DNA of 64,000 nt from Echinicola sp. 20G (GTDB lineage Bacteria; Bacteroidota; Bacteroidia; Cytophagales; Cyclobacteriaceae), in assembly GCF_015533855.1 (NCBI RefSeq), contig NZ_AP024154.1, positions 2,734,501 through 2,798,500 on the forward strand, in the 5' to 3' direction. The notes below the pieces were generated by a model. It saw nothing but the letters and a program-made list of their open reading frames with translations. It made no database searches and was not told the DNA's origin. A program made the translations under genes and the position numbers. Below are positions 9,433-18,860 of this stretch, one piece after another. Positions within the stretch are counted from its first letter, which is position 1, and the number at the start of each line of letters is the position of its first letter.

Positions 9433-10155
9433 TTAAAAGCTAAGGAAGTCATCCATCGACAAGACCCCTTTCTTATCCTTGATCCATTCGGCTACTAAAA
9501 CTGCGCCAAGTGCAAAACCCTTCCTGCTGTGGGCAGTATGTTTGATCTCAATATCATCGATTTCTGAATGATATGTGACAATATGAGTGCCGGGAGCCGG
9601 GTCAATTCTTTTTGCTGTAATGGGTAAGGAGTGTTCATTTCCGTCCGTATCTGTGTCCAGATTCCAACGTTTTACTCGGTTTACCCGATCGATAATATCT
9701 TCTGCTAAGGTGATGGCTGTACCGCTGGGAGCATCTTTTTTCTCTGTATGATGAATCTCTTCCATTTTCACGGCATAGTCAGGCTGGTCATTCATCATCT
9801 TGGCCAGGAATCGGCTAACCTTGAAAAATATATTTACCCCAATACTGTAATTGGAAGCATAGAATAAAGCGCTGCCATTGGATAAGGTCAAGCGTTCGAT
9901 TTCAGGTTTTTTGTCCAACCATCCAGTGGTGCCACAGACAACAGGTATTTGATTTTTAATAGCCCAGCTAAGGTTTTTTACAGCAGCGTCAGGTTGACTG
10001 AATTCAATGGCCACGTCGATTTTATTTGTGTCCAGTTCATCTAAAAGGTTGATGTTGGATTCATCAATTTTCCCAGCAATGGTATGGCCTCTTTCTTGAG
10101 CAATTTCAGAAATGATCTTGCCCATTTTGCCATACCCTAAAATCAATATATTCAT
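9433..10155 (-). CDS. dapB: 4-hydroxy-tetrahydrodipicolinate reductase
   Basis: 240 residues. The NAD(P)H-binding loop is ILGYGKMGKIISEIA at the N-terminus. The middle has PVVCGTTGW, and the substrate/catalytic block is EIHHTEKKDAPSGTA. It reduces hydroxy-tetrahydrodipicolinate in the lysine and meso-diaminopimelate pathway, so it supplies peptidoglycan. The protein is slightly shorter than the E. coli enzyme, as usual for Bacteroidota. It sits nine bases after the DUF5683 gene and upstream of lepB in one operon. Confidence 0.95.
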   Translation of the reverse strand: MNILILGYGKMGKIISEIAQERGHTIAGKIDESNINLLDELDTNKIDVAIEFSQPDAAVKNLSWAIKNQIPVVCGTTGWLDKKPEIERLTLSNGSALFYASNYSIGVNIFFKVSRFLAKMMNDQPDYAVKMEEIHHTEKKDAPSGTAITLAEDIIDRVNRVKRWNLDTDTDGNEHSLPITAKRIDPAPGTHIVTYHSEIDDIEIKHTAHSRKGFALGAVLVAEWIKDKKGVLSMDDFLSF

Positions 10156-10164
10156 TTTTGGTAA

Positions 10165-10788
10165 TTAAAATTTTAATTTCAATGATAGTCCTATAGAGTT
10201 GCCACTGGCATAGAGTGATTCTACAGACGGTTCAAGTTTTAAAGTCAGGTCATCAGACACATCAAAACCAGATAGATGGGCATCTACCAATGCATCAACG
10301 ATGTTCAAGGCATAGATAGCTCCAAAAATCAAATAACAGGCATCCCTATTCCGCCTCCAATAGTCCACGTTTCTGATCAGACCATCTTCATTTAGGTTAG
10401 GGAAGATATTGTCAGTAGATTCATCATCATCCCGATAGATTTCCAATGCCTCTTTAAACAATTGATACCTTCTATTATTAAACTCCACAAAGTAAAGATT
10501 AGTAATGATACCACCATAAATAAGTGGTACTTTCCATGCCTTTTCGTTATAAACCTGACCTGCTCCAGGAAGAATGGCTGAAAGAAGTGTTGCCTTTTTA
10601 GGGTCTTTAGCTTCTTTTTTCAGGACTATTTCTTTTTGGGCAGTAGTATCCGTTTCTAAGGGGATCAGGTCTTGGCCAAAACTAAAACTTGGGAGCAAAG
10701 GTAATAAAACAAAAACAGCAATAGTTTTTGCATGGCTAACTATTGCTTTTTTTAGTTCATTTATCAGGTACCTAAAGTAAATGCTCAC
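10165..10788 (-). CDS. DUF5683 domain-containing protein
   Basis: 207 residues starting at a GTG one base after the parB stop. An N-terminal hydrophobic stretch (TIAVFVLLPLLPSFSFGQ) looks like a signal peptide. The diagnostic DUF5683 block is ATLLSAILPGAGQVYNEKAW followed by KVPLIYGG. Later there are further hydrophobic segments (CYLIFGAIYALNIVDALVDA), so it is likely an envelope protein. The parB-DUF5683-dapB-lepB arrangement is, to my knowledge, frequent in Bacteroidota, which hints at an envelope or segregation link, but the function is unknown. Confidence 0.85.
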   Translation of the reverse strand: MSIYFRYLINELKKAIVSHAKTIAVFVLLPLLPSFSFGQDLIPLETDTTAQKEIVLKKEAKDPKKATLLSAILPGAGQVYNEKAWKVPLIYGGIITNLYFVEFNNRRYQLFKEALEIYRDDDESTDNIFPNLNEDGLIRNVDYWRRNRDACYLIFGAIYALNIVDALVDAHLSGFDVSDDLTLKLEPSVESLYASGNSIGLSLKLKF

Positions 10789-10789
10789 T

Positions 10790-11716
10790 TTAAATGATTT
10801 CTAGAATTTCAAGAATCCTGTTCAGGTCATCGGCCGACCCAAAAGGTATTTTTATCTCTCCTTTGTCCCTGTGGTCCATTTTTAAGCTAACTCTTGAGCC
10901 TAAATGAGAAGCCAACTTTTGTTGGAGCTTGCCCAATTCATATTTTTTCACAGGATCAAGTTCTGGCTTGCTGGCTTCCACTTTTTCTTCTTCAGGGTCA
11001 TTGTGAAGGGCTTTTACCAAGGCCTCTACTTTTCGGACGCTTAACTCCTCCTCAATGGTCTTTCTATAGATAGCCAACTGCTTGTCTACCTCTTCTACAT
11101 TAATCAAAGCTCTAGCATGTCCCATGGAGATTTTTTTGTCCCTGATCCCTGCTTGAATATCTGGTGGAAGTTTAAGGAGACGCAAGTAGTTGTTGACCGT
11201 GGTTCTGTTTTTGCCCACTCGGTCGCCAAGCTGCTCTTGCTTTAGGTCACATTCCGCCAACAACCGCTGGTAGGAATGGGCTATTTCCAGAGCATTAAGG
11301 TTTTCACGCTGAATGTTTTCAATCAACGCCATTTCCAGCATTTGCTGGTCGTTGGCTGTCCTTACATAGGCAGGGACACTTTCAAGTCCAGCAATTTTGG
11401 ATGCTTGGAACCTTCTTTCTCCTGAAATCAACTGGTATTCGCCTTCAGCCAATTTTCTGACCGTGATAGGCTGAATGATTCCTTGAACAATGATAGAATC
11501 CGCTAGTTCCTGAAGCGCCTCTTTATCAAAGTGGGTTCTTGGCTGATAAGGATTAACCTGTATTTCACTCAAGGGTACCTCATGAATTCCTGCGGCCGGC
11601 ACAGTTGTTTCCTGTGATTCCTTTTTTGAATTCTGATTAGAAGAATCCTCTAATAATGCACCCAAGCCTCTTCCCAGTGCCTTTTTCCTATTGATGGGTT
11701 TTTGATTACCAGCCAT
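10790..11716 (-). CDS. parB: Chromosome partitioning protein ParB
   Basis: 308 residues. The N-terminal ParB/sulfiredoxin CTPase domain has IQVNPYQPRTHFDKEALQEL, GIIQPITVRKL and the ENIQRENLNALEIA box. The signature LISGERRFQASKIAGL is present. A KorB-type helix-turn-helix follows (LGDRVGKNRTTVNNYLRLLKLP) and then a dimerisation region. It binds parS and loads with ParA near the replication origin. No parS-like palindrome (TGTTNCACGTGAAACA type) was noticed in the window by eye. It lies 13 bases after parA. Confidence 0.96.
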   Translation of the reverse strand: MAGNQKPINRKKALGRGLGALLEDSSNQNSKKESQETTVPAAGIHEVPLSEIQVNPYQPRTHFDKEALQELADSIIVQGIIQPITVRKLAEGEYQLISGERRFQASKIAGLESVPAYVRTANDQQMLEMALIENIQRENLNALEIAHSYQRLLAECDLKQEQLGDRVGKNRTTVNNYLRLLKLPPDIQAGIRDKKISMGHARALINVEEVDKQLAIYRKTIEEELSVRKVEALVKALHNDPEEEKVEASKPELDPVKKYELGKLQQKLASHLGSRVSLKMDHRDKGEIKIPFGSADDLNRILEILEII

Positions 11717-11729
11717 ATTTTATTGTATG

Positions 11730-12509
11730 TTAATTCATTTTAACCAAACCGTTTCGTTCAGCAATTTCATTGGCAAGGTTTAGGTAAGCCAAAGCGCCTT
11801 TACCTTCAGCATCAAATGCAATTACAGGAAGTCCAAAGCTTGGAGATTCTCCTAACTTAACGTTTCTTGGTATGATTGTATTGAAGACCATGTCCTTAAA
11901 ATGCATTTTCACTTCTTCCACTACTTGGTTTGATAGTCTCAAACGCACATCATACATGGTTAATAAAATGCCTTCTATTTCTAGGTCTGTGTTTAATCTT
12001 GTTTGAATAATCTTAATGGTGTTCAGTAGTTTTCCCAGACCTTCCAATGCAAAGTATTCGCACTGTACAGGAATGATAACGGAATCAGCCGCCGTTAAGG
12101 CATTGATGGTGATCAGACCTAATGAAGGAGAGCAATCAACGATGATAAAGTCATATCGGTCTTGAACTTTCCCGATGACTTCGCGCATTTTTTCCTCGCG
12201 ATTTTCCAGGTTAATCATTTCCACTTCAGCTCCCACCAGGTCGATATGAGACGGAACCAAATCAAGGTTTTCAATGTCAGTTTTCATGATGATGGTTTCG
12301 ATGTCGATGCCATCAACCATACACTCATAAATACTAGTTTCGATTTCTTTGGGGTCTTGCCCAAGTCCTGATGTGGTGTTGGCTTGAGGGTCAGCGTCAA
12401 TTACCAGCGTCTTGAATTCCAAGACAGCCAAACTGGCCGCAAGGTTCATCGCTGTGGTGGTTTTACCCACGCCTCCTTTTTGGTTGGCAATAGCTACTAT
12501 TTTTCCCAT
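11730..12509 (-). CDS. parA: Chromosome partitioning ATPase ParA (Soj)
   Basis: 259 residues, the chromosomal (small) ParA type without an N-terminal HTH. The deviant Walker A is NQKGGVGKTTTAMNLAASLA, with the signature Lys11 and Lys16. VIDADPQANTTSGLG and YDFIIVDCSPSLGLITINAL form the A' and B motifs. It works with ParB in chromosome segregation. The first gene of a five-gene operon; the upstream -7 element TAATTTTG (12547-12540, minus strand) lacks a clear TTTG at the expected distance. Confidence 0.96.
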   Translation of the reverse strand: MGKIVAIANQKGGVGKTTTAMNLAASLAVLEFKTLVIDADPQANTTSGLGQDPKEIETSIYECMVDGIDIETIIMKTDIENLDLVPSHIDLVGAEVEMINLENREEKMREVIGKVQDRYDFIIVDCSPSLGLITINALTAADSVIIPVQCEYFALEGLGKLLNTIKIIQTRLNTDLEIEGILLTMYDVRLRLSNQVVEEVKMHFKDMVFNTIIPRNVKLGESPSFGLPVIAFDAEGKGALAYLNLANEIAERNGLVKMN

Positions 12510-12745
12510 TACATTGGTGTCAAATCGTGGTTTTCATTTCAAAATTACGCATATAACATGACTAAACAGTACAATTGGAGTCTTTAAAGTAACAAAGCCG
12601 GAGGGAATTACCGGTCATTATTTCCAAATATTCATTGTAACCATCAGGTTTTTAATGAAAAAGACTCAAATCAATTCATTTCTGCCAAATTGTTAATTTC
12701 ACGCTACACAAAGATATAAGTTTAATTTTTACATGAAACAGTTTG

Positions 12746-12769
12746 TTATCCACACCCCGGTGTGGATAC
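12746..12769. repeat. Inverted pair of DnaA-box-like sequences upstream of parA
   Basis: TTATCCACA (12746-12754) is an exact match to the DnaA-box consensus TTATNCACA. TGTGGATAC (12761-12769) is its inverse with one difference. Together they form a perfect 10-base inverted repeat with a two-base spacer (12747-12768). It could bind DnaA, or be an operator for another dimeric regulator of parAB. Confidence 0.55.
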
Positions 12770-12850
12770 TTAATAACTGATTGATTATTAATTTTCTGCA
12801 CTGTTTTTGACGAAGTGAAATAAGTGAAAAATAATATTTTCGTCACAAAA

Positions 12851-12885
12851 AAAGAGGTGACTGGTAATTGTCACCTCTTTATGAT
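12851..12885 (-). terminator. Intrinsic terminator after yidC
   Basis: AAAGAGGTGAC (12851-12861) pairs perfectly with GTCACCTCTTT (12870-12880) across an eight-base loop. Reading toward lower coordinates it is followed by TTTTTTTGTGACG-like sequence, a good T-tract. It lies 18 bases past the yidC stop. Confidence 0.8.
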
Positions 12886-12902
12886 TTGATCACTCGAAAT
12901 TT

Positions 12903-14696
12903 TTATTTTTTCTTCTTATTGCTTTCCGCTGCTTTCATGGCTTCTTCCAATCTGGCCTGGAATTTAGATTTCTTTTTATTGGCGTTTTTCTTCTTATTTG
13001 CTTCAACTTTCTCACGAATCTTATCATCATCCACAAATTGTTTGATAAGCGCTTGCTGGCCGAAAGTAACCATGTTGGATACGAAGTAATAGAAACTCAG
13101 GGCAGCTGGATAAGAGTTCAAGACAAACATAAAGGTAACTGGCATGATGTAACCCAAATTCTTCATTGGGCCTTGGGCTGCAGTCAGCTGATTATTGAAA
13201 CGTGTATACACAATTTGGGATACAGTCATCAACAAAGTGAAAAGGCTGACATGGTTACCGTATAAAGGAATGGTAAAAGGCAGATTGATGATGGAATCAT
13301 AAGTGGATAGATCACTTGCCCAAAGGAAACTTTCTTGCCTTAACTCAATGGAGTTCGGGAAGAAGAAGAACATGGCAAATAGGAAAGGCATTTGAAGCAC
13401 CATTGGTAGACAGCCACTGATAGGGCTTACTCCTAGTTGGCCGAAAAGCTTCATTTGCTCCTGCTGCATCTTAGTAGGGTCATCTCCGTATTTCTCTTTC
13501 AATTGATCGATTTCAGGCTTGATGACCCTCATTTTGGCCATTCCTATGTAAGACTTATATGTCAATGGGAAAAGGAATAGCTTAATGATCAACACGATCA
13601 ATACAATGATGATACCGTAATTGGAGAAGAATTTCTCTAAAACATGGAATAGGTTTACAATGATGTATTTGTTTACCCAGCTTACAAAGAAGTAACCCAT
13701 ATCGACATTTCTCTCAAAGTCAGGAGTTACCTTTTTTAGGATCTTGTAATTGTTAGGTCCAAAATAATAGCTGTTATTGGCTTGTCCATTGTTTAAGTCC
13801 AAAGCTAAAGTGGCAGACATGTCTTTGATTGACATTGTATCTGTTGGAACGACCTGTTCAAGATTGGTGCTTGAGAACTGGTTCTCTGCGATTAGACCTG
13901 AAGTGAAAAAACGTTGCTTAAATGCTACCCATTTTACTGGATTTGCCACTTGCTCTTGGTCCGTGTCGGAAGATGCGCTTAGGTAATCATAATCACCTTC
14001 GGAGGTGTAGAAGTTGATATAGGTCTTTCTTCTTGATTCCTTGATATCCGCTTCTTGCCTTTTAAGCTTGTCTTGCCAGTTGATCGTAATGGATTGATCG
14101 GTAAGGCTGTTCAGTCCTGATGTAGCAATGTTTTGAGAAAGAATATATTTACCGTCTGCTAAAGTATAAGTTCTTTTGATACTTCCTGAGGCAGTTTTTG
14201 CCGTGAAGGTCAATTGTTGAGCAGCTGTTTCATCTACTGTTGTAGTAGATTTGCTAGGGGTAAAGAAGAACTGGTTAAGGCTTAACGGTCCCTTGCTGGT
14301 TTGGATCTGATAGTCAATGCTGGCACTTTGCTCGTCTAAAAGAATTAGTGGCTCTTTGGCCCATGTTTTGAATTCCTTTAATTCAACATTTTTGATCTCA
14401 CCACCTTTTGAAGAGAAAGTGATTTTTACCAAATCATTTTCAAGGCTGACCATCTCTTCTTTGCCACTTGCTGCGGTAGAGAATTCACCGAATTGCTGCT
14501 GGTTTTGAAGTGCTTGAATGCTGTCAGGAAGAGAAAGGGTCTCTTGAGGTTTGGCTTGAGATTCTGGTGTTGACTGAACCTCTGTAGTAGTGGTGTTCTG
14601 CTCATCTGTTACTGGCTCTGGACTACTGAAGAAAAAAGAGTAGATCAGGAGCACAGCTGCGAAAAGGATTAGACCTGTCGCTTGATTTCTATCCAT
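12903..14696 (-). CDS. yidC: Membrane protein insertase YidC
   Basis: 597 residues. An N-terminal membrane segment (GLILFAAVLLIYSFFF) is followed by a large periplasmic beta domain (about residues 60-340). The C-terminal 60KD_IMP core has five predicted membrane segments, with FPLTYKSYIGMAKMRVIKP and GQLGVSPISGCLPMVLQMPF. A Lys-rich C-terminal tail (KKKNANKKKSKF) fits ribosome contact. It inserts inner-membrane proteins alone or with SecYEG. It follows pyrG by 57 bases, which contain a strong hairpin. Confidence 0.96.
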   Translation of the reverse strand: MDRNQATGLILFAAVLLIYSFFFSSPEPVTDEQNTTTTEVQSTPESQAKPQETLSLPDSIQALQNQQQFGEFSTAASGKEEMVSLENDLVKITFSSKGGEIKNVELKEFKTWAKEPLILLDEQSASIDYQIQTSKGPLSLNQFFFTPSKSTTTVDETAAQQLTFTAKTASGSIKRTYTLADGKYILSQNIATSGLNSLTDQSITINWQDKLKRQEADIKESRRKTYINFYTSEGDYDYLSASSDTDQEQVANPVKWVAFKQRFFTSGLIAENQFSSTNLEQVVPTDTMSIKDMSATLALDLNNGQANNSYYFGPNNYKILKKVTPDFERNVDMGYFFVSWVNKYIIVNLFHVLEKFFSNYGIIIVLIVLIIKLFLFPLTYKSYIGMAKMRVIKPEIDQLKEKYGDDPTKMQQEQMKLFGQLGVSPISGCLPMVLQMPFLFAMFFFFPNSIELRQESFLWASDLSTYDSIINLPFTIPLYGNHVSLFTLLMTVSQIVYTRFNNQLTAAQGPMKNLGYIMPVTFMFVLNSYPAALSFYYFVSNMVTFGQQALIKQFVDDDKIREKVEANKKKNANKKKSKFQARLEEAMKAAESNKKKK

Positions 14697-14697
14697 A

Positions 14698-14715
14698 ATT
14701 TTAGAATTCTAAAAT
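14698..14715. repeat. 18-base perfect palindrome directly upstream of yidC
   Basis: ATTTTAGAATTCTAAAAT, a perfect palindrome ending two bases before the yidC start codon. It also supplies the T-tract of the adjacent hairpin. It may simply be tail sequence of the terminator, or a site covering the yidC ribosome-binding region. Confidence 0.5.
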
Positions 14716-14746
14716 CTGCTTAGCGGTGATTGTGCCGCTAAGCAGA
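14715..14746 (-). terminator. Strong hairpin between pyrG and yidC (terminator or attenuator)
   Basis: TCTGCTTAGCGG (14715-14726) pairs perfectly with CCGCTAAGCAGA (14735-14746), with an eight-base loop. On the minus strand it is followed by TTTTAGAATTC, a short T-tract. It would reduce read-through from pyrG into yidC. Confidence 0.65.
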
Positions 14747-14753
14747 AACTGGT

Positions 14754-16406
<1,653 letters not shown>

Positions 16407-16566
16407 CTATGGGGCTCAAAATTAAGCAAAATAATTGACTTGAAGGAGAGGGATTGCATTAAAATTTTGCTTTCCTATTCCAACTGCCCATAGGAAGACT
16501 TTTGGGCCTGAAGGATTTCAGGCTATCTATTTAGCTCTTGATAATAAGGTTTTTAGTGATGAAAAA

Positions 16567-16606
16567 TCAAAAGAGGCCATCCGCCTTGGCGGATGGCCTC
16601 TTTTGA
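16567..16606 (-). terminator. Very strong intrinsic terminator after the 47-aa gene
   Basis: A 19-base perfect inverted repeat (16567-16585 with 16588-16606) separated by TT, GC-rich in the middle (GAGGCCATCCGCC), with A/T flanks. It is placed 20 bases past the stop of the small gene and insulates it from pyrG. Confidence 0.88.
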
Positions 16607-16625
16607 TATGCGCTTGTGGCAAATA

Positions 16626-16769
16626 TTATTTAGAGAATTCTTTTTTAAGTTCCTCTACATCCACATTCTTGATTACAGGCTTAGCGTTCAATTGCTTGAT
16701 TTTGATAACGCGTGTAACTTGTCTTTGTCTGTTTCTTCTAGCTTTTCTCTTTAGTGTAGTAACTGCCAT
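16626..16769 (-). CDS. Small highly basic protein (47 aa), unknown
   Basis: ATG at 16769 to TAA at 16626, 47 residues. The first 30 residues are very basic (MAVTTLKRKARRNRQRQVTR, then VIKIKQLNAK) and the end is acidic (NVDVEELKKEF). The size, charge and isolated strongly terminated transcription unit suggest a ribosome- or nucleic-acid-associated small protein. A -7 promoter match TACCTTTG (16812-16805, minus strand) sits 36 bases upstream. I recognise no named family; it does not resemble THX, L34 or L36. That the gene is real is supported by good codons, the promoter element and the terminator. Confidence 0.75.
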   Translation of the reverse strand: MAVTTLKRKARRNRQRQVTRVIKIKQLNAKPVIKNVDVEELKKEFSK

Positions 16770-16958
16770 ATCTATTCGAGTTTTGTTCTATTCCAAATGA
16801 AGGGCAAAGGTAGGGAAAATATTTGTATATTCATTATGATGTTTTTGAAATTTGAATAAATGGTTAAGATTGGGCATAGAAAGAATGAGTATTTATGGAA
16901 AAAATAAGGTCTTCATCATAAAGTGTTTTAATTTTGGCTTTTAAATAACAATAGAAAG

Positions 16959-17432
16959 ATGGAAGTAAAGACCATTGTAGAAGAATTAAGGGAAAAGGGG
17001 CGAGTATGTGTGGAAGAGGGAAGCGGAAAAGTCATTGAGCTGATTGATCCTAACCATTACGAAAGTGGGAAAGATAGTGATGAAGCTGTTTTTCTTTTAG
17101 TTGATATTTTTCAAATAAGAGGCATTGCTGGGCAGTTTTCTGAAATAGCCTTGGATATTGTGGAGTTTGCTACAAAACCTACGGTTTATACTACTTTAGC
17201 AAGTAAACTACTAGAGAACGGGCCAGTAAAGGATGGTCGAGTAAAGTTCAGTGTTTTTAGAAATGATATATGGAATAAGATCGTTTTTAGTTTTAGTAGG
17301 CCTTTGATTTATCAGGAAAAGAACGGAGCAGATGATGTGATTAAGCTGAAGGAGAAATTCCCATTGTTTAAGTCGGATGTGAAGAGGCTTTTTTTAAGCC
17401 CTGATGGAGATGTTAAAATAGGTGGTGAATGA
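16959..17432 (+). CDS. Hypothetical protein, possibly a degenerate YrdC/Sua5-like fold
   Basis: 157 residues, no signal peptide. The second half resembles the C-terminal half of YrdC/Sua5 threonylcarbamoyl-AMP synthases by eye: EAVFLLVDIFQIRGIAGQFS, then KPTVYTTLASKLLENG, then DGRVKFSVFRNDIWNKI and FSRPLIYQEKN, where the enzymes have a GKPIVSTSAN-like segment. The N-terminal substrate motifs of the enzymes (KxR, PTET/PTDT) are absent, so it is unlikely to be an active synthase. Its stop overlaps the ATG of the CCA tRNA nucleotidyltransferase by four bases, which makes a tRNA-related role plausible. The YrdC similarity is an inference. Confidence 0.7.
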   Translation: MEVKTIVEELREKGRVCVEEGSGKVIELIDPNHYESGKDSDEAVFLLVDIFQIRGIAGQFSEIALDIVEFATKPTVYTTLASKLLENGPVKDGRVKFSVFRNDIWNKIVFSFSRPLIYQEKNGADDVIKLKEKFPLFKSDVKRLFLSPDGDVKIGGE

Positions 17433-18850
17433 ATTTAACCAAAGAAATAGATCAGATTGAAGTAATCAGAAGGGTAGGGGAATGTGCAGATGAACTTGGC
17501 TTGGAGGCTTACGTGGTCGGAGGCTTTGTGAGGGATCTGTTGCTTAAAAGACCTAGCAAGGATCTTGATTTTGTTTGCGTGGGGAGCGGAATTAGCCTTG
17601 CCCAAAAAGTTGCTGATTCATTTGATCATCATGTGCCATTGTCGGTATTTAAAAACTTTGGAACAGCAATGATCAAGTTGGAGGATTGGGAGCTTGAGTT
17701 TGTTGGAGCTAGAAAAGAATCCTATCGACATGATTCCAGAAAACCTATTGTCGAGGATGGGACGCTCCAAGAGGATCAAGATAGAAGGGACTTTACGATC
17801 AATGCCATGGCCATTTCCATTAATTCTGCTAGTTATGGTGATTTGGTAGATCCTTTTGATGGGGTGAGAGATTTGAAAAGAAAGATTATCAAAACTCCTT
17901 TGGATCCCGATACGACCTTTTCAGATGACCCTTTAAGGATGTTGCGGGCTGTTCGTTTTGCGACTCAGCTTGGGTTCGATATAGAGCCGGGCACCTTTGA
18001 TGGACTGATCAGGAATGCGGAAAGACTTCAGATTATTTCAGGCGAACGGATTATTGATGAGCTGAATAAAATTATTTTAGCGGAAAAGCCTAGTTATGGT
18101 TTTAAGCTGTTGTTTGTCAGTAAGCTTTTGCATCAATTCTTTCCGGAGATGGTGGAACTTCAAGGGGTAGATTCCGTGGGGGACAAATCTCACAAAGATA
18201 ATTTTTACCATACCTTACAGGTTTTGGACAACATTTGTGAAAGTACAGATGATTTATGGTTAAGGTGGGCAGCAATTATGCATGATATTGCCAAGCCAGC
18301 TACCAAGCGTTTTAACGCCAAAGTAGGTTGGACTTTTCATGGCCATGAAGATAAGGGGGCGAGGATGACCCCTAAAATTTTCCGTAAGTTGAAATTACCT
18401 ATGGATGAGCGCATGAAATATGTTCAGAAATTAGTAAGATTGCATTTACGGCCAATCGCATTGGTGAACGATAAGGTAACAGACTCTGCGGTAAGAAGGC
18501 TGGTGTATGAGGCCGGGGATGATGTGGATGATTTGATGAAGCTCTGCAGAGCAGATGTGACATCAAAGAACTCCAATAAAGTAAAGCGCTTTTTGGCCAA
18601 TTTTGATAAAGTGGAGCAAAAGATTCAGGAAGTGGAGGAAAAAGACCATGTTAGGAACTTTCAGCCACCTGTTTCCGGAGAGGAAATTATGGAAATCTTT
18701 GGGCTTTCTCCATCAAAAGTTGTGGGAGAGTTAAAAGAAGAAATAAAAGAAGCTATATTGGAAGGCCAAATTGGAAACAATAAAGAACAAGCAATCGAGT
18801 TAATGTATGAGTTGGCTAAGGCCAAAGGAATTTCAAAAAAAGAAAATTAG
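17429..18850 (+). CDS. cca: CCA tRNA nucleotidyltransferase with HD domain
   Basis: 473 residues. The class II nucleotidyltransferase head has AYVVGGFVRDLLLKRPSKDL and then DFVCVG (GG and DxD), followed by the RRDFTINAMA motif and the CCA-binding region DPDTTFSDDPLRMLRAVRFA. A C-terminal HD phosphohydrolase domain has WAAIMHDIAKPATKRF and HGHEDKGA. It adds or repairs the 3' CCA of tRNAs, needed here because the tRNA-Leu in this window has no encoded CCA. It is coupled to the upstream YrdC-like gene through ATGA. Confidence 0.93.
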   Translation: MNLTKEIDQIEVIRRVGECADELGLEAYVVGGFVRDLLLKRPSKDLDFVCVGSGISLAQKVADSFDHHVPLSVFKNFGTAMIKLEDWELEFVGARKESYRHDSRKPIVEDGTLQEDQDRRDFTINAMAISINSASYGDLVDPFDGVRDLKRKIIKTPLDPDTTFSDDPLRMLRAVRFATQLGFDIEPGTFDGLIRNAERLQIISGERIIDELNKIILAEKPSYGFKLLFVSKLLHQFFPEMVELQGVDSVGDKSHKDNFYHTLQVLDNICESTDDLWLRWAAIMHDIAKPATKRFNAKVGWTFHGHEDKGARMTPKIFRKLKLPMDERMKYVQKLVRLHLRPIALVNDKVTDSAVRRLVYEAGDDVDDLMKLCRADVTSKNSNKVKRFLANFDKVEQKIQEVEEKDHVRNFQPPVSGEEIMEIFGLSPSKVVGELKEEIKEAILEGQIGNNKEQAIELMYELAKAKGISKKEN

Positions 18851-18860
18851 TATTTATAGT

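Larger units (their letters stand above)
12510..12902. other. 393-base noncoding gap upstream of parA: AT-rich, DnaA-box-like pair, terminator
   Basis: No coding frame is credible here. From parA outward it contains a promoter -7 match near 12540, an AT-rich stretch, the inverted repeat at 12747-12768 with a DnaA-box consensus, a repeated AAGTGAAA (two copies near 12815-12830) and the yidC terminator. The combination next to parAB is compatible with an origin-proximal control region. Confidence 0.6.
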
